DNA of 6,842 nt from Azoarcus sp. Its GTDB lineage: Bacteria > Pseudomonadota > Gammaproteobacteria > Burkholderiales > Rhodocyclaceae. The notes under the pieces are model-generated. The model was not told the origin of the DNA. It worked only from the letters and a program-made list of their open reading frames with translations, and made no database searches. Position 1 is the first letter of the stretch; each line of letters starts with the position of its first letter. Below, one piece after another: positions 1 to 5,670 of this stretch. The translations under genes were made by a program, and so were the position numbers. Location of the stretch: positions 1 to 6,842 of the forward strand of contig JALNWS010000207.1 of NCBI GenBank assembly GCA_023230755.1, given 5' to 3'.

Positions 1-1985
1 TCATCCTGAGCTCGCCGCTGCCCTCTACCGCCAGCGGTGCCGGCATGGTCTATACGTCGGCGATCTCGGGCAACCCCCTGCACCTGGTGGTGAGTTACGA
101 GTATGTGCCGGGGATGGAAAAGGTCGACAGCCTTGCGGCCGGCGTGCGGGCCAGCTACTGGGCGAACGACTACCTGCGGCTCGGCCTGACCGCCTTCCGT
201 CAGGGCGAGGACGATACGCGTCAGACCTTGAAGGGGGCCGATATCCTCGTTCGAGTCGCACCAGGAACCACGGTACGTGCCGAGTTTGCGCGTTCCACCG
301 GCGCAGCCGATTCGCTGGTCTCGTCGGTCGATGGCGGCTATGGCTTCGCACAGAGCACAACCAGCAGTACCGATGCGAATGCAAAACGCATCGAAGCGAC
401 GGTCGATCTGGCCGAAGTGACCGATGCGACGCGCGGTACCGTGTCGGCATACTGGCAGGATCGTGAAGCAGGCTTCACTTCCCCGGGCCAGATCTCGATT
501 GCCGGCGAAGCTGTGACTCAGAGTGGTGCGCGTGCCGAGGTCGATGTGACCGAGCGTGACCGCGTAACCCTGAAGGCCGACGTGCGTGACGGGGACATTC
601 AGGATCGCAACAATATCGAGGCCGGCTGGCGGCATCAGCTGGCCGATGAGTGGGCGCTGTCTGCGGGCGTGCGCCAGGACGAGCGGCGCAATACTGCTCC
701 GGGTCTGATTGCCAGCCCGACGCTGGCACAGGAGGGGCGTCGGACCGACGTCATCGGTCGTGTCGACTACCTCCCGCAGCGCGAAGAGGGTGGAGCCGAC
801 GACTGGACTGTCTATGGCTACGTGCAGGGAACGGCCGAACGCTCTGGCGAACGTGACGACAACAATCGCGTGGGGGCGGGTGGCAGCATGCAGGTCACCA
901 ATCGACTGCGGATGAAGGCCGAAGCCTCTGGCGGAAACGGTGGCCCGGGCGGGCTGCTCGGCGGCGAGTACCGTATCAGCGACCGCAGCAATGCCTATCT
1001 CAACTACGTGATCGAAACTGAGGATCCTGAATACGCGTGGCGCGGACGTCACGGTACCTGGGTGAGCGGTGCCGATTATCGCGTCAGCGAAACAGCGCGC
1101 GTATTCGGTGAGAACCGGCTTACGCACGGCGCCGGCCCCGAAGGCCTGACCCATGCCTTCGGTGTCGACCTGGCGCCGTTCGATCACTGGACCTTTGGCG
1201 CAAAGGCCGAGGTCGGGCGTATCAGTGACCCGCTCGGCGGCGACTTCAAGCGCAATGCGGTAGGCCTTTCGGTCGGCTACAAACGTGACAAGACGCGCTA
1301 TGCGGGTAGTCTCGAATACCGCCGCGATGAGTCTGATTCCGGGACCGGACGTACCTGGCTGACGCGCAACTCGCTCGGCTATCAGGCCGACCCGTCGTGG
1401 CGTCTGATCAGCAAGCTCAACCTCTCGCGCAGCAGCAATAGTGGTGGCAGCTTCTGGGACGGTGACTTCCACGAGTTCGTTCTGGGCGCAGCCTATCGGC
1501 CGGTGAATAACGATCGCTGGAACACCCTGATCAAGTACACGAACTATCACAACGTACCGTCGTCGGGACAGTTGTCGGCCAGCGGGCTGGCGGCTGACTA
1601 CGCCCAGCGCAGCCAGGTGTTCTCGGTCGATACGATCTGGGACGCGTTGCCGTGGTTGTCGCTTGGTGCCAAGTACGGTCTGCGGATTGGTGAGTTGAAG
1701 TTCACCAATCCGGATAGCGAGTGGTTCTCCAGCCGCGCAGATCTCGTCGTGTTGCGCGCCGACTGGCATTTCGTGCGCGAATGGGATGCGGTGGTCGAAT
1801 GGCGCAAGCTGACCGCAACCGAGGCCGAGGATGCGAAGGCCGGTGCGCTGCTCGCGGTCTATCGCCATGTCGGGCAGCACGTGAAGATGGGCGTGGGTTA
1901 CAACTTCACCGAGTACTCGGACGATCTCACTGACCTGTCCTACAACAGCAAAGGCTGGTTCCTGAACGTACTGGCCACATTCTGA
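1..1985 (+). CDS. Large outer-membrane beta-barrel protein, C-terminal part (5' end outside window)
   Basis: The reading frame is open from the left edge (first full codon at 3) to TGA at 1983-1985, giving about 660 residues. The ATG at 45 is internal, with no ribosome site, so the true start lies upstream. The whole visible part is a run of amphipathic strands of 8-14 residues with alternating hydrophobic and polar or aromatic residues. They are separated by turns rich in Asp, Asn, Gly and Arg, typical of a transmembrane beta-barrel. I count roughly 34 candidate strands by eye. The C-terminus, GWFLNVLATF, has a terminal Phe and hydrophobic residues at positions 3, 5, 7 and 9 from the end, the usual signal for BAM-assisted insertion. 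I see no clear TonB-dependent receptor plug or OmpA peptidoglycan-binding domain in this part; any signal peptide or extracellular domains would be upstream. The specific function and substrate are not recognisable. A role in surface adhesion, export or uptake is possible but unsupported. A terminator follows directly. Confidence 0.8.
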   Translation, partial: ILSSPLPSTASGAGMVYTSAISGNPLHLVVSYEYVPGMEKVDSLAAGVRASYWANDYLRLGLTAFRQGEDDTRQTLKGADILVRVAPGTTVRAEFARSTGAADSLVSSVDGGYGFAQSTTSSTDANAKRIEATVDLAEVTDATRGTVSAYWQDREAGFTSPGQISIAGEAVTQSGARAEVDVTERDRVTLKADVRDGDIQDRNNIEAGWRHQLADEWALSAGVRQDERRNTAPGLIASPTLAQEGRRTDVIGRVDYLPQREEGGADDWTVYGYVQGTAERSGERDDNNRVGAGGSMQVTNRLRMKAEASGGNGGPGGLLGGEYRISDRSNAYLNYVIETEDPEYAWRGRHGTWVSGADYRVSETARVFGENRLTHGAGPEGLTHAFGVDLAPFDHWTFGAKAEVGRISDPLGGDFKRNAVGLSVGYKRDKTRYAGSLEYRRDESDSGTGRTWLTRNSLGYQADPSWRLISKLNLSRSSNSGGSFWDGDFHEFVLGAAYRPVNNDRWNTLIKYTNYHNVPSSGQLSASGLAADYAQRSQVFSVDTIWDALPWLSLGAKYGLRIGELKFTNPDSEWFSSRADLVVLRADWHFVREWDAVVEWRKLTATEAEDAKAGALLAVYRHVGQHVKMGVGYNFTEYSDDLTDLSYNSKGWFLNVLATF

Positions 1986-1991
1986 CCTTGA

Positions 1992-2026
1992 GCGGCGGGT
2001 TGATGACAGCCCGCTGCACCGTTTTT
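1992..2026 (+). terminator. Rho-independent terminator after the barrel gene
   Basis: The arms GCGGCGGGTT (1992-2001) and AGCCCGCTGC (2008-2017) form a 10-bp stem with two G-U wobbles and a GATGAC loop. Four bases later comes a run of five T (2022-2026). The hairpin begins 6 bases after the stop codon of the barrel gene. The spacer between stem and T-run makes it less than ideal, but its position and strength fit an intrinsic terminator that separates the barrel gene from aqpZ. Confidence 0.65.
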
Positions 2027-2029
2027 AAT
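2000..2029 (+). promoter_or_regulatory. Possible sigma-70 promoter for aqpZ, overlapping the terminator
   Basis: TTGATG (2000-2005, 4 of 6 matches to TTGACA) is followed after 18 bases by TTTAAT (2024-2029, 5 of 6 matches to TATAAT). Transcription would start near 2036, leaving a leader of only about 16 bases before the aqpZ ATG at 2052. This is the only plausible promoter in the 66-base gap. It shares its -10 box with the T-tract of the preceding terminator. It is an inference from sequence only; read-through from upstream is the alternative. Confidence 0.35.
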
Positions 2030-2051
2030 AACCCGATAGTGGAATAGCAAG

Positions 2052-2750
2052 ATGAACAAACTGTATGCGGAGTTCTTCGGAACATTCTGGCTTGTGTTGG
2101 GAGGGTGTGGAAGTGCGGTGCTTGCCGCAGCGTTCCCGGAACTCGGAATCGGTTTTGTTGGCGTCGCGCTGGCGTTCGGCTTGACCGTGCTGACGATGGC
2201 CTATGCGGTCGGCCATATTTCGGGCGGGCATTTCAATCCGGCCGTGTCGATCGGGCTGTGGCTGGGCGGACGTTTTCCTGCTGTGGGCCTGCTGCCTTAC
2301 ATCCTTGCGCAGGTGCTCGGTGGAATCGCAGCGGGTGGTGTGCTGTACGTCATTGCCAGTGGTCACGCTGGCTTTGATGTCGCTGCCGGCTTTGCCTCCA
2401 ATGGATATGGAGCGCACTCGCCTGGCGGCTTCTCGATGCAGGCCGCGCTTGTGTGCGAAGTGGTGACGACCGCGATGTTTCTGGTGGTGATTCTGGGCGC
2501 AACCGACGGGCGCGTACCGGCAGGGTTTGCGCCGATTGCCATCGGGCTGTGTCTGACCCTGATTCATCTGATCAGCATCCCGGTGACCAACACCTCGGTC
2601 AACCCTGCCCGAAGCGCCGCCGTTGCGTTCTATGCCGGCGGGTGGGCGGTGGAGCAGCTCTGGTTGTTCTGGCTTGCACCGATTGTCGGAGCGGGGCTGG
2701 GGGCGGGAATCTATCGCGTGATTGGTGGGCGCGAACCGGCGAAGGCATGA
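2052..2750 (+). CDS. aqpZ: Aquaporin Z (water channel)
   Basis: This 232-residue inner-membrane protein of the MIP family forms a tetrameric channel for rapid water flow; its length matches E. coli AqpZ (231). Six hydrophobic segments and two half-helices are visible. The two NPA motifs are at residues 62-64 (HFNPAVS) and 184-186 (SVNPARS). The aromatic/arginine selectivity filter can be read by alignment to E. coli F43, H174, T183 and R189: here F42, H172, T181 and R187, all conserved. This marks a water-selective channel rather than a glycerol facilitator. The N-terminal EFFGTFWLVLGGCGSA stretch is also typical. The ATG at 2052 is preceded by a weak Shine-Dalgarno sequence (AGTGGA, 2038-2043). 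The gene appears to be a single transcription unit, bounded by terminators on both sides. Nothing functional links it to its neighbours; it probably serves osmotic adaptation. Confidence 0.95.
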   Translation: MNKLYAEFFGTFWLVLGGCGSAVLAAAFPELGIGFVGVALAFGLTVLTMAYAVGHISGGHFNPAVSIGLWLGGRFPAVGLLPYILAQVLGGIAAGGVLYVIASGHAGFDVAAGFASNGYGAHSPGGFSMQAALVCEVVTTAMFLVVILGATDGRVPAGFAPIAIGLCLTLIHLISIPVTNTSVNPARSAAVAFYAGGWAVEQLWLFWLAPIVGAGLGAGIYRVIGGREPAKA

Positions 2751-2788
2751 CCGAAGTCACGAGCGCGCGCTGAGCGTTCAGTTTCATG

Positions 2789-2825
2789 CAAAGGGAAAGG
2801 GCCGCAATGCGGCCCTTTCCCTTTG
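2789..2825. terminator. Bidirectional intrinsic terminator between convergent aqpZ and pgk
   Basis: A perfect 17-bp inverted repeat (arm CAAAGGGAAAGGGCCGC at 2789-2805, matching arm at 2809-2825) is separated by only AAT. The stem core is GC-rich (GGGCCGC/GCGGCCC), and the outer arm reads TTTCCCTTT after the core on both strands, so each direction has a pyrimidine and T-rich tail. It lies 38 bases after the aqpZ stop and 18 bases after the pgk stop, so one element can end both convergent transcripts. Confidence 0.85.
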
Positions 2826-2843
2826 TGCGACTTGCGTCAAGAC

Positions 2844-4034
2844 TCAGTCGTTGTAGCGTGCTTCAAGGGCAGCAATGGCCGGGAGCGTCCTGCCTTCGAG
2901 GAACTCGAGGAAGGCGCCGCCGCCGGTGGAGATGTAGCCGACGTCGTCTGCGATATGGAACTTGGCAATGGCTGCCAGGGTGTCACCGCCGCCGGCGATC
3001 GAGAAGGCTTCGGAGTGGGCGATGGCGGAGGCCATCATCTTCGTGCCGCCAGCGAACTGAGCGTGCTCGAAGACGCCAACGGGGCCATTCCAGACGATGG
3101 TGCCGGCATTAGCGATGATTTCGGCGAGTTTCGCCGAACTCTTGGGGCCGAAATCGAGGATGCGGTCGTGCGGTCCGACCTCATCCACCGGGATGCGGTT
3201 GGCGCGCGCCAGCGCCGAAACTTCGTCTGCGACGACGACGTCGATTGGCAGCGGGACTTCCGCTCCACGCGCCTTCATGATGTCCATGACCTGATGAGCC
3301 TCGCGCACCATCTCCGGCTCGGCCAGAGACTCGCCGATGCGCTTGCCTGCGGCGAGCAGGAAGGTGTTGGCAATGCCACCGCCGACGATCAGCTGATCGA
3401 CCTTCTCGGCCAGCGTCTTGAGGATGGTGAGCTTGGTCGACACCTTGGCGCCGCCGACAATTGCTACCAGCGGGCGTTTCGGGGCATGCAGGGCCTTGGA
3501 CAGGGCGTCGATTTCCGCACCCATCAGCATGCCGGCGCAGGCCACCGGGGCAAAGCGGGCGATGCCGTGGGTGGTGGCTTCGGCCCGATGGGCCGTACCG
3601 AACGCGTCGTTGACGTAGATGTCGCACAGCGCGGCCATCTTCTTCGACAGCGCTTCGTCGTCCTTCTTCTCGCCCTTGTTGCAGCGGCAGTTCTCGAGCA
3701 GAACAATCTGGCCGGGTTCGACCACAAAGCCGCCATCGACCCAGTCGGACACCAGCTTGACCGGCTTGTTGAGCAGTTGGCCGAGGCGGACCGCGACCGG
3801 TGCAAGGGTGTCGTCATGGGCGACAGTGCCTTCGGTGGGGCGACCGAGGTGGGAGGTGATCATCACCGCTGCGCCATTGTCCAGACAGTACTGGATGGAC
3901 GGAATGGAGGCGCGGATGCGGGTGTCTTCGGTGATGTTGCCGGCTTCGTCCTGAGGAACGTTGAGATCGGCGCGAATGAAGACCTTTTTGCCGCGCACGT
4001 CGAGTTCGGCGAGTTTCTTTACTTGCAGGGGCAT
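2844..4034 (-). CDS. pgk: Phosphoglycerate kinase
   Basis: This is a complete 396-residue cytoplasmic enzyme that reversibly transfers phosphate between 1,3-bisphosphoglycerate and ADP, giving 3-phosphoglycerate and ATP in glycolysis (reverse in gluconeogenesis and CO2 fixation). The N-terminal substrate-binding motif RADLNVP (residues 21-27, with R21, D23 and N25) and SHLGRP (61-66, with H62 and R65) are present. LENCR (113-117), NDAFGTAHR (142-150), GGAKVSTK (194-201, with K197), WNGPVGVFE (315-323) and the nucleotide-site GGGDT (348-352) follow in the usual order. The length is normal (E. coli 387). The ATG at 4034 is well placed behind GGAAG (4042-4046, minus strand) with a 7-base spacer. 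It is the last gene of the minus-strand cluster, 54 bases after the lipoprotein gene, and a strong hairpin lies in its leader. No pyk or fba gene follows in this window; a terminator comes 18 bases after the stop. Confidence 0.97.
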   Translation of the reverse strand: MPLQVKKLAELDVRGKKVFIRADLNVPQDEAGNITEDTRIRASIPSIQYCLDNGAAVMITSHLGRPTEGTVAHDDTLAPVAVRLGQLLNKPVKLVSDWVDGGFVVEPGQIVLLENCRCNKGEKKDDEALSKKMAALCDIYVNDAFGTAHRAEATTHGIARFAPVACAGMLMGAEIDALSKALHAPKRPLVAIVGGAKVSTKLTILKTLAEKVDQLIVGGGIANTFLLAAGKRIGESLAEPEMVREAHQVMDIMKARGAEVPLPIDVVVADEVSALARANRIPVDEVGPHDRILDFGPKSSAKLAEIIANAGTIVWNGPVGVFEHAQFAGGTKMMASAIAHSEAFSIAGGGDTLAAIAKFHIADDVGYISTGGGAFLEFLEGRTLPAIAALEARYND

Positions 4035-4052
4035 GTTGTGACTTCCGGAGTA

Positions 4053-4082
4053 AGCAGGGCCGGGCGCTGACCCGGCCCTGCT
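4053..4082 (-). promoter_or_regulatory. Strong hairpin in the leader of pgk
   Basis: A perfect 12-bp inverted repeat (AGCAGGGCCGGG at 4053-4064 and its complement at 4071-4082) has a 6-base loop. It begins about 6 bases after the lipoprotein stop codon and ends about 6 bases before the pgk Shine-Dalgarno sequence. On the minus strand it is followed by TTACTCC rather than a T-run, so it is not a standard intrinsic terminator. It may mark a processing site, protect the 3' end of upstream mRNA, or tune pgk translation; these roles are inferred. Confidence 0.6.
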
Positions 4083-4088
4083 GGATGA

Positions 4089-4541
4089 TTACTGGTAACC
4101 GTCTTCGCTTGCGTCGTGATTGATGCCGATCAGCACCCCACGACCGCCGCCGATGCCGCCACCGGTGTAGATCAGGCTACCCTGGCCTTTGTAGTAAGTC
4201 TCAAAGCGATGGCCGTCAGTGCCGAAGTAGAAAGGAATCCAGGCCTTGCCTGTGACATAGCTCTTCATGTCGGAGCTGCGGCCGATCTTGTCTTCGACTT
4301 CGCTCTGCGACATGCCGATCTGCAGCGACGTGAACTTGCTGTTGCGGGCGGGCTTGCCCCAGATCTCTCCGTCGAAGCTGCCGTCGCGCGACTTGACCGT
4401 GCGGTAATCCTTGCCGTCTGCGGTGGTGCTGGCAGCTGCGGGTTCCTTTGCAGACTGTTCGGCAGGCTTCAACGGGTTGGATACGCAGCCGCCAGCGAGC
4501 AGCGCCGCGGCCGCAAGGAGAGCGATGAGAGAACGGTTCAT
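4089..4541 (-). CDS. Small lipoprotein with BamE/SmpA-like motif
   Basis: The product has 150 residues. An N-terminal signal peptide (MNRS then a Leu/Ala-rich core) ends in the lipobox LLAGGC, with Cys19 as the predicted lipidated residue. Val at +2 is not the Asp inner-membrane retention signal, so outer-membrane sorting is likely. A low-complexity linker rich in Ala, Ser, Lys and Glu covers about 23-45. The segment FTSLQIGMSQSEVEDKIG (70-87) resembles the 'L..GM...V...LG' motif of the BamE/SmpA/OmlA lipoprotein fold, which suggests but does not prove that fold. The C-terminal part has aromatic residues (WIPFYF at 101-106) and a glycine cluster, GGGIGGGRG (127-135). The ATG at 4541 is chosen because AAGGAG (4553-4558) lies 11 bases upstream; the in-frame GTG at 4553 overlaps that site and would spoil it. 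The frame continues upstream into gap, but that extension is only a shadow. The gene lies 23 bases after gap and is probably co-transcribed. The exact function is unknown. Confidence 0.85.
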   Translation of the reverse strand: MNRSLIALLAAAALLAGGCVSNPLKPAEQSAKEPAAASTTADGKDYRTVKSRDGSFDGEIWGKPARNSKFTSLQIGMSQSEVEDKIGRSSDMKSYVTGKAWIPFYFGTDGHRFETYYKGQGSLIYTGGGIGGGRGVLIGINHDASEDGYQ

Positions 4542-4552
4542 TGCAGTGGTCA

Positions 4553-4558
4553 CTCCTT
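4553..4558 (-). promoter_or_regulatory. Ribosome binding site deciding the lipoprotein start
   Basis: AAGGAG on the minus strand is the best Shine-Dalgarno match near the lipoprotein gene. It is 11 bases from the ATG at 4541. Its last G is also the first base of the in-frame GTG at 4553, so that codon cannot use it. This favours the ATG start, which also places the signal peptide correctly. Confidence 0.65.
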
Positions 4559-4564
4559 CTGAGC

Positions 4565-5578
4565 TCAGGCCAGGGCCACGGCTTTCGCCGCGTCGAGCAT
4601 GCGGCAGGAATAACCCCATTCGTTGTCGTACCAGGCCAGTACCTTGACCAGCGTGCCGTCCATGACGCGCGTCTGGGTGGCGTCGAAGGTGGACGAGTGC
4701 GGGTCGTGGTTGAAGTCCATCGACACCAGCGGCGCCTCGTTGACAGCGAGTACGCCCTTGAGCGCGCCCTTGGAGGCTTCGGTCATGAGCTGGTTGATTT
4801 CTTCCTTCGACGTCGGGCGGCTTGCGGTGAAGGTCAGGTCGACCAGCGACACGTTCATGGTCGGTACGCGCAGTGCGAAGCCATCGAACTTGCCCTTGAG
4901 CGCCGGCAGCACCAGGCCGACGGCCTTGGCCGCACCGGTCTTGGTCGGGATGATGTTCTGTGCGGCGGCGCGTGCGCGGCGCAGATCCTTGTGACGGACA
5001 TCCACCAGCACCTGGTCGTTGGTGTAGGCGTGGATGGTGGTCATCAGGCCTTGCTCGATGCCGATGTTGTCCTGCAGGACCTTGGCGACCGGTGCCAGGC
5101 AATTGGTGGTGCACGAGGCGTTGGAGACCACGGTCATGGCGCTGGTGAGCACGTTGTCGTTGACGCCATAGACGATGGTGGCATCGACGTCGTCCCCGCC
5201 CGGCGCCGAGATCAGCACTTTCTTCGCGCCCTGCTTGAGGTGGACTTCGGCCTTGGCCTTGGTGGTGTAGGCACCGGTGCACTCGAGCAGCACATCCACG
5301 CCAAGATCGCCCCAGTTGATGTCGAGCGGGTTCTTGGTGGAGAAGAAGGGGATGCGGTCACCGTTGATGATGATCATGTTCTCGCCTTCGGTTTCAACCG
5401 GGAAGGCGAAGCGGCCATGGGTGGTGTCGTACTTGGTCAGGTGAGCGTTGGTGGCCAGGTCGCCCGAGGCATTGATGGCGACAATTTCGAACTGGTCGCG
5501 CAGACCGAGCTCGTAGAGGGCGCGGACTGTGCAGCGGCCGATGCGGCCGTAGCCGTTGATGGCGATCTTGATGGTCAT
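4565..5578 (-). CDS. gap: Glyceraldehyde-3-phosphate dehydrogenase, type I
   Basis: This 337-residue cytoplasmic, presumably tetrameric enzyme oxidises and phosphorylates glyceraldehyde-3-phosphate to 1,3-bisphosphoglycerate with NAD(P). The N-terminal Rossmann motif is INGYGRIGR (7-15). The catalytic Cys156 lies in SNASCTTNC (152-160), and the partner His183 lies in TTIHAYTNDQ (180-189), 27 residues later as in the family. The C-terminal WYDNEWGYS is intact. The residue after the second Rossmann strand, normally Asp (Asp32 in Geobacillus GAPDH) in NAD-specific enzymes, is Ala37 here (AINAS). The LP pair at 187-188 of NAD enzymes is Val194-Arg195 (DVRHKDLRRARAA). Both changes are of the kind seen in NADP-using or dual-specificity GAPDHs; the AINAS string also occurs in Bacillus GapB as I recall it. 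Preference for NADP is an inference. The start at 5578 has GGGAGA 7 bases upstream. It lies 92 bases after tkt and 23 bases before the lipoprotein gene. Confidence 0.96.
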   Translation of the reverse strand: MTIKIAINGYGRIGRCTVRALYELGLRDQFEIVAINASGDLATNAHLTKYDTTHGRFAFPVETEGENMIIINGDRIPFFSTKNPLDINWGDLGVDVLLECTGAYTTKAKAEVHLKQGAKKVLISAPGGDDVDATIVYGVNDNVLTSAMTVVSNASCTTNCLAPVAKVLQDNIGIEQGLMTTIHAYTNDQVLVDVRHKDLRRARAAAQNIIPTKTGAAKAVGLVLPALKGKFDGFALRVPTMNVSLVDLTFTASRPTSKEEINQLMTEASKGALKGVLAVNEAPLVSMDFNHDPHSSTFDATQTRVMDGTLVKVLAWYDNEWGYSCRMLDAAKAVALA

Positions 5579-5606
5579 CGAAAAGTCTCCCTGACTGGAA
5601 TGGCTG

Positions 5607-5668
5607 AAAAATGAGTACCGACGCCCCCGGCGCCGGCACCTCTCGCGCCGGCCCGGGTGTGACGGCGT
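5607..5668 (-). terminator. Imperfect GC-rich hairpin and T-run between tkt and gap (attenuator candidate)
   Basis: Nested arms pair in the 92-base gap: GCCGGC (5632-5637 with 5647-5652), CCCGG with CCGGG (5626-5630 with 5653-5657, one bulged C), and ACGCC with GGCGT (5621-5625 with 5664-5668, across a 6-base internal loop). On the minus strand a run of five T (5611-5607) follows nine bases later. The stem is strong but the T-run is distant, so partial termination or an RNA processing and stability element is more likely than full termination. No convincing promoter for gap is visible here. Confidence 0.45.
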
Positions 5669-5670
5669 GC

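Noticed and set aside
113..123. ATG codons near the left edge as the start of the barrel gene
   Set aside because: The frame is open to the edge, no ribosome site or signal peptide is visible, and strand-like sequence already surrounds the ATG codons.
2823..4070. Long plus-strand open frame (415 codons) opposite pgk
   Set aside because: It mirrors the pgk coding frame in high-GC DNA, its product resembles no protein I know, it lacks a ribosome site, and it runs through the terminator and pgk leader hairpins.
4542..5282. Upstream extension of the lipoprotein frame into gap, making a 397-residue protein
   Set aside because: The extension is an out-of-frame reading of gap. The signal peptide and lipobox begin at the ATG at 4541, and a ribosome site precedes it.
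4541..5614. Long plus-strand open frame (357 codons) opposite gap
   Set aside because: It is an antisense shadow of gap, with a His/Val/Asp/Gly-rich translation typical of the complement of biased codons and no supporting start signal.
5621..5668. Inverted repeats in the tkt-gap gap as ends of a mobile element
   Set aside because: There is no transposase, no target duplication, and the arms are too close together; an RNA hairpin explains them better.
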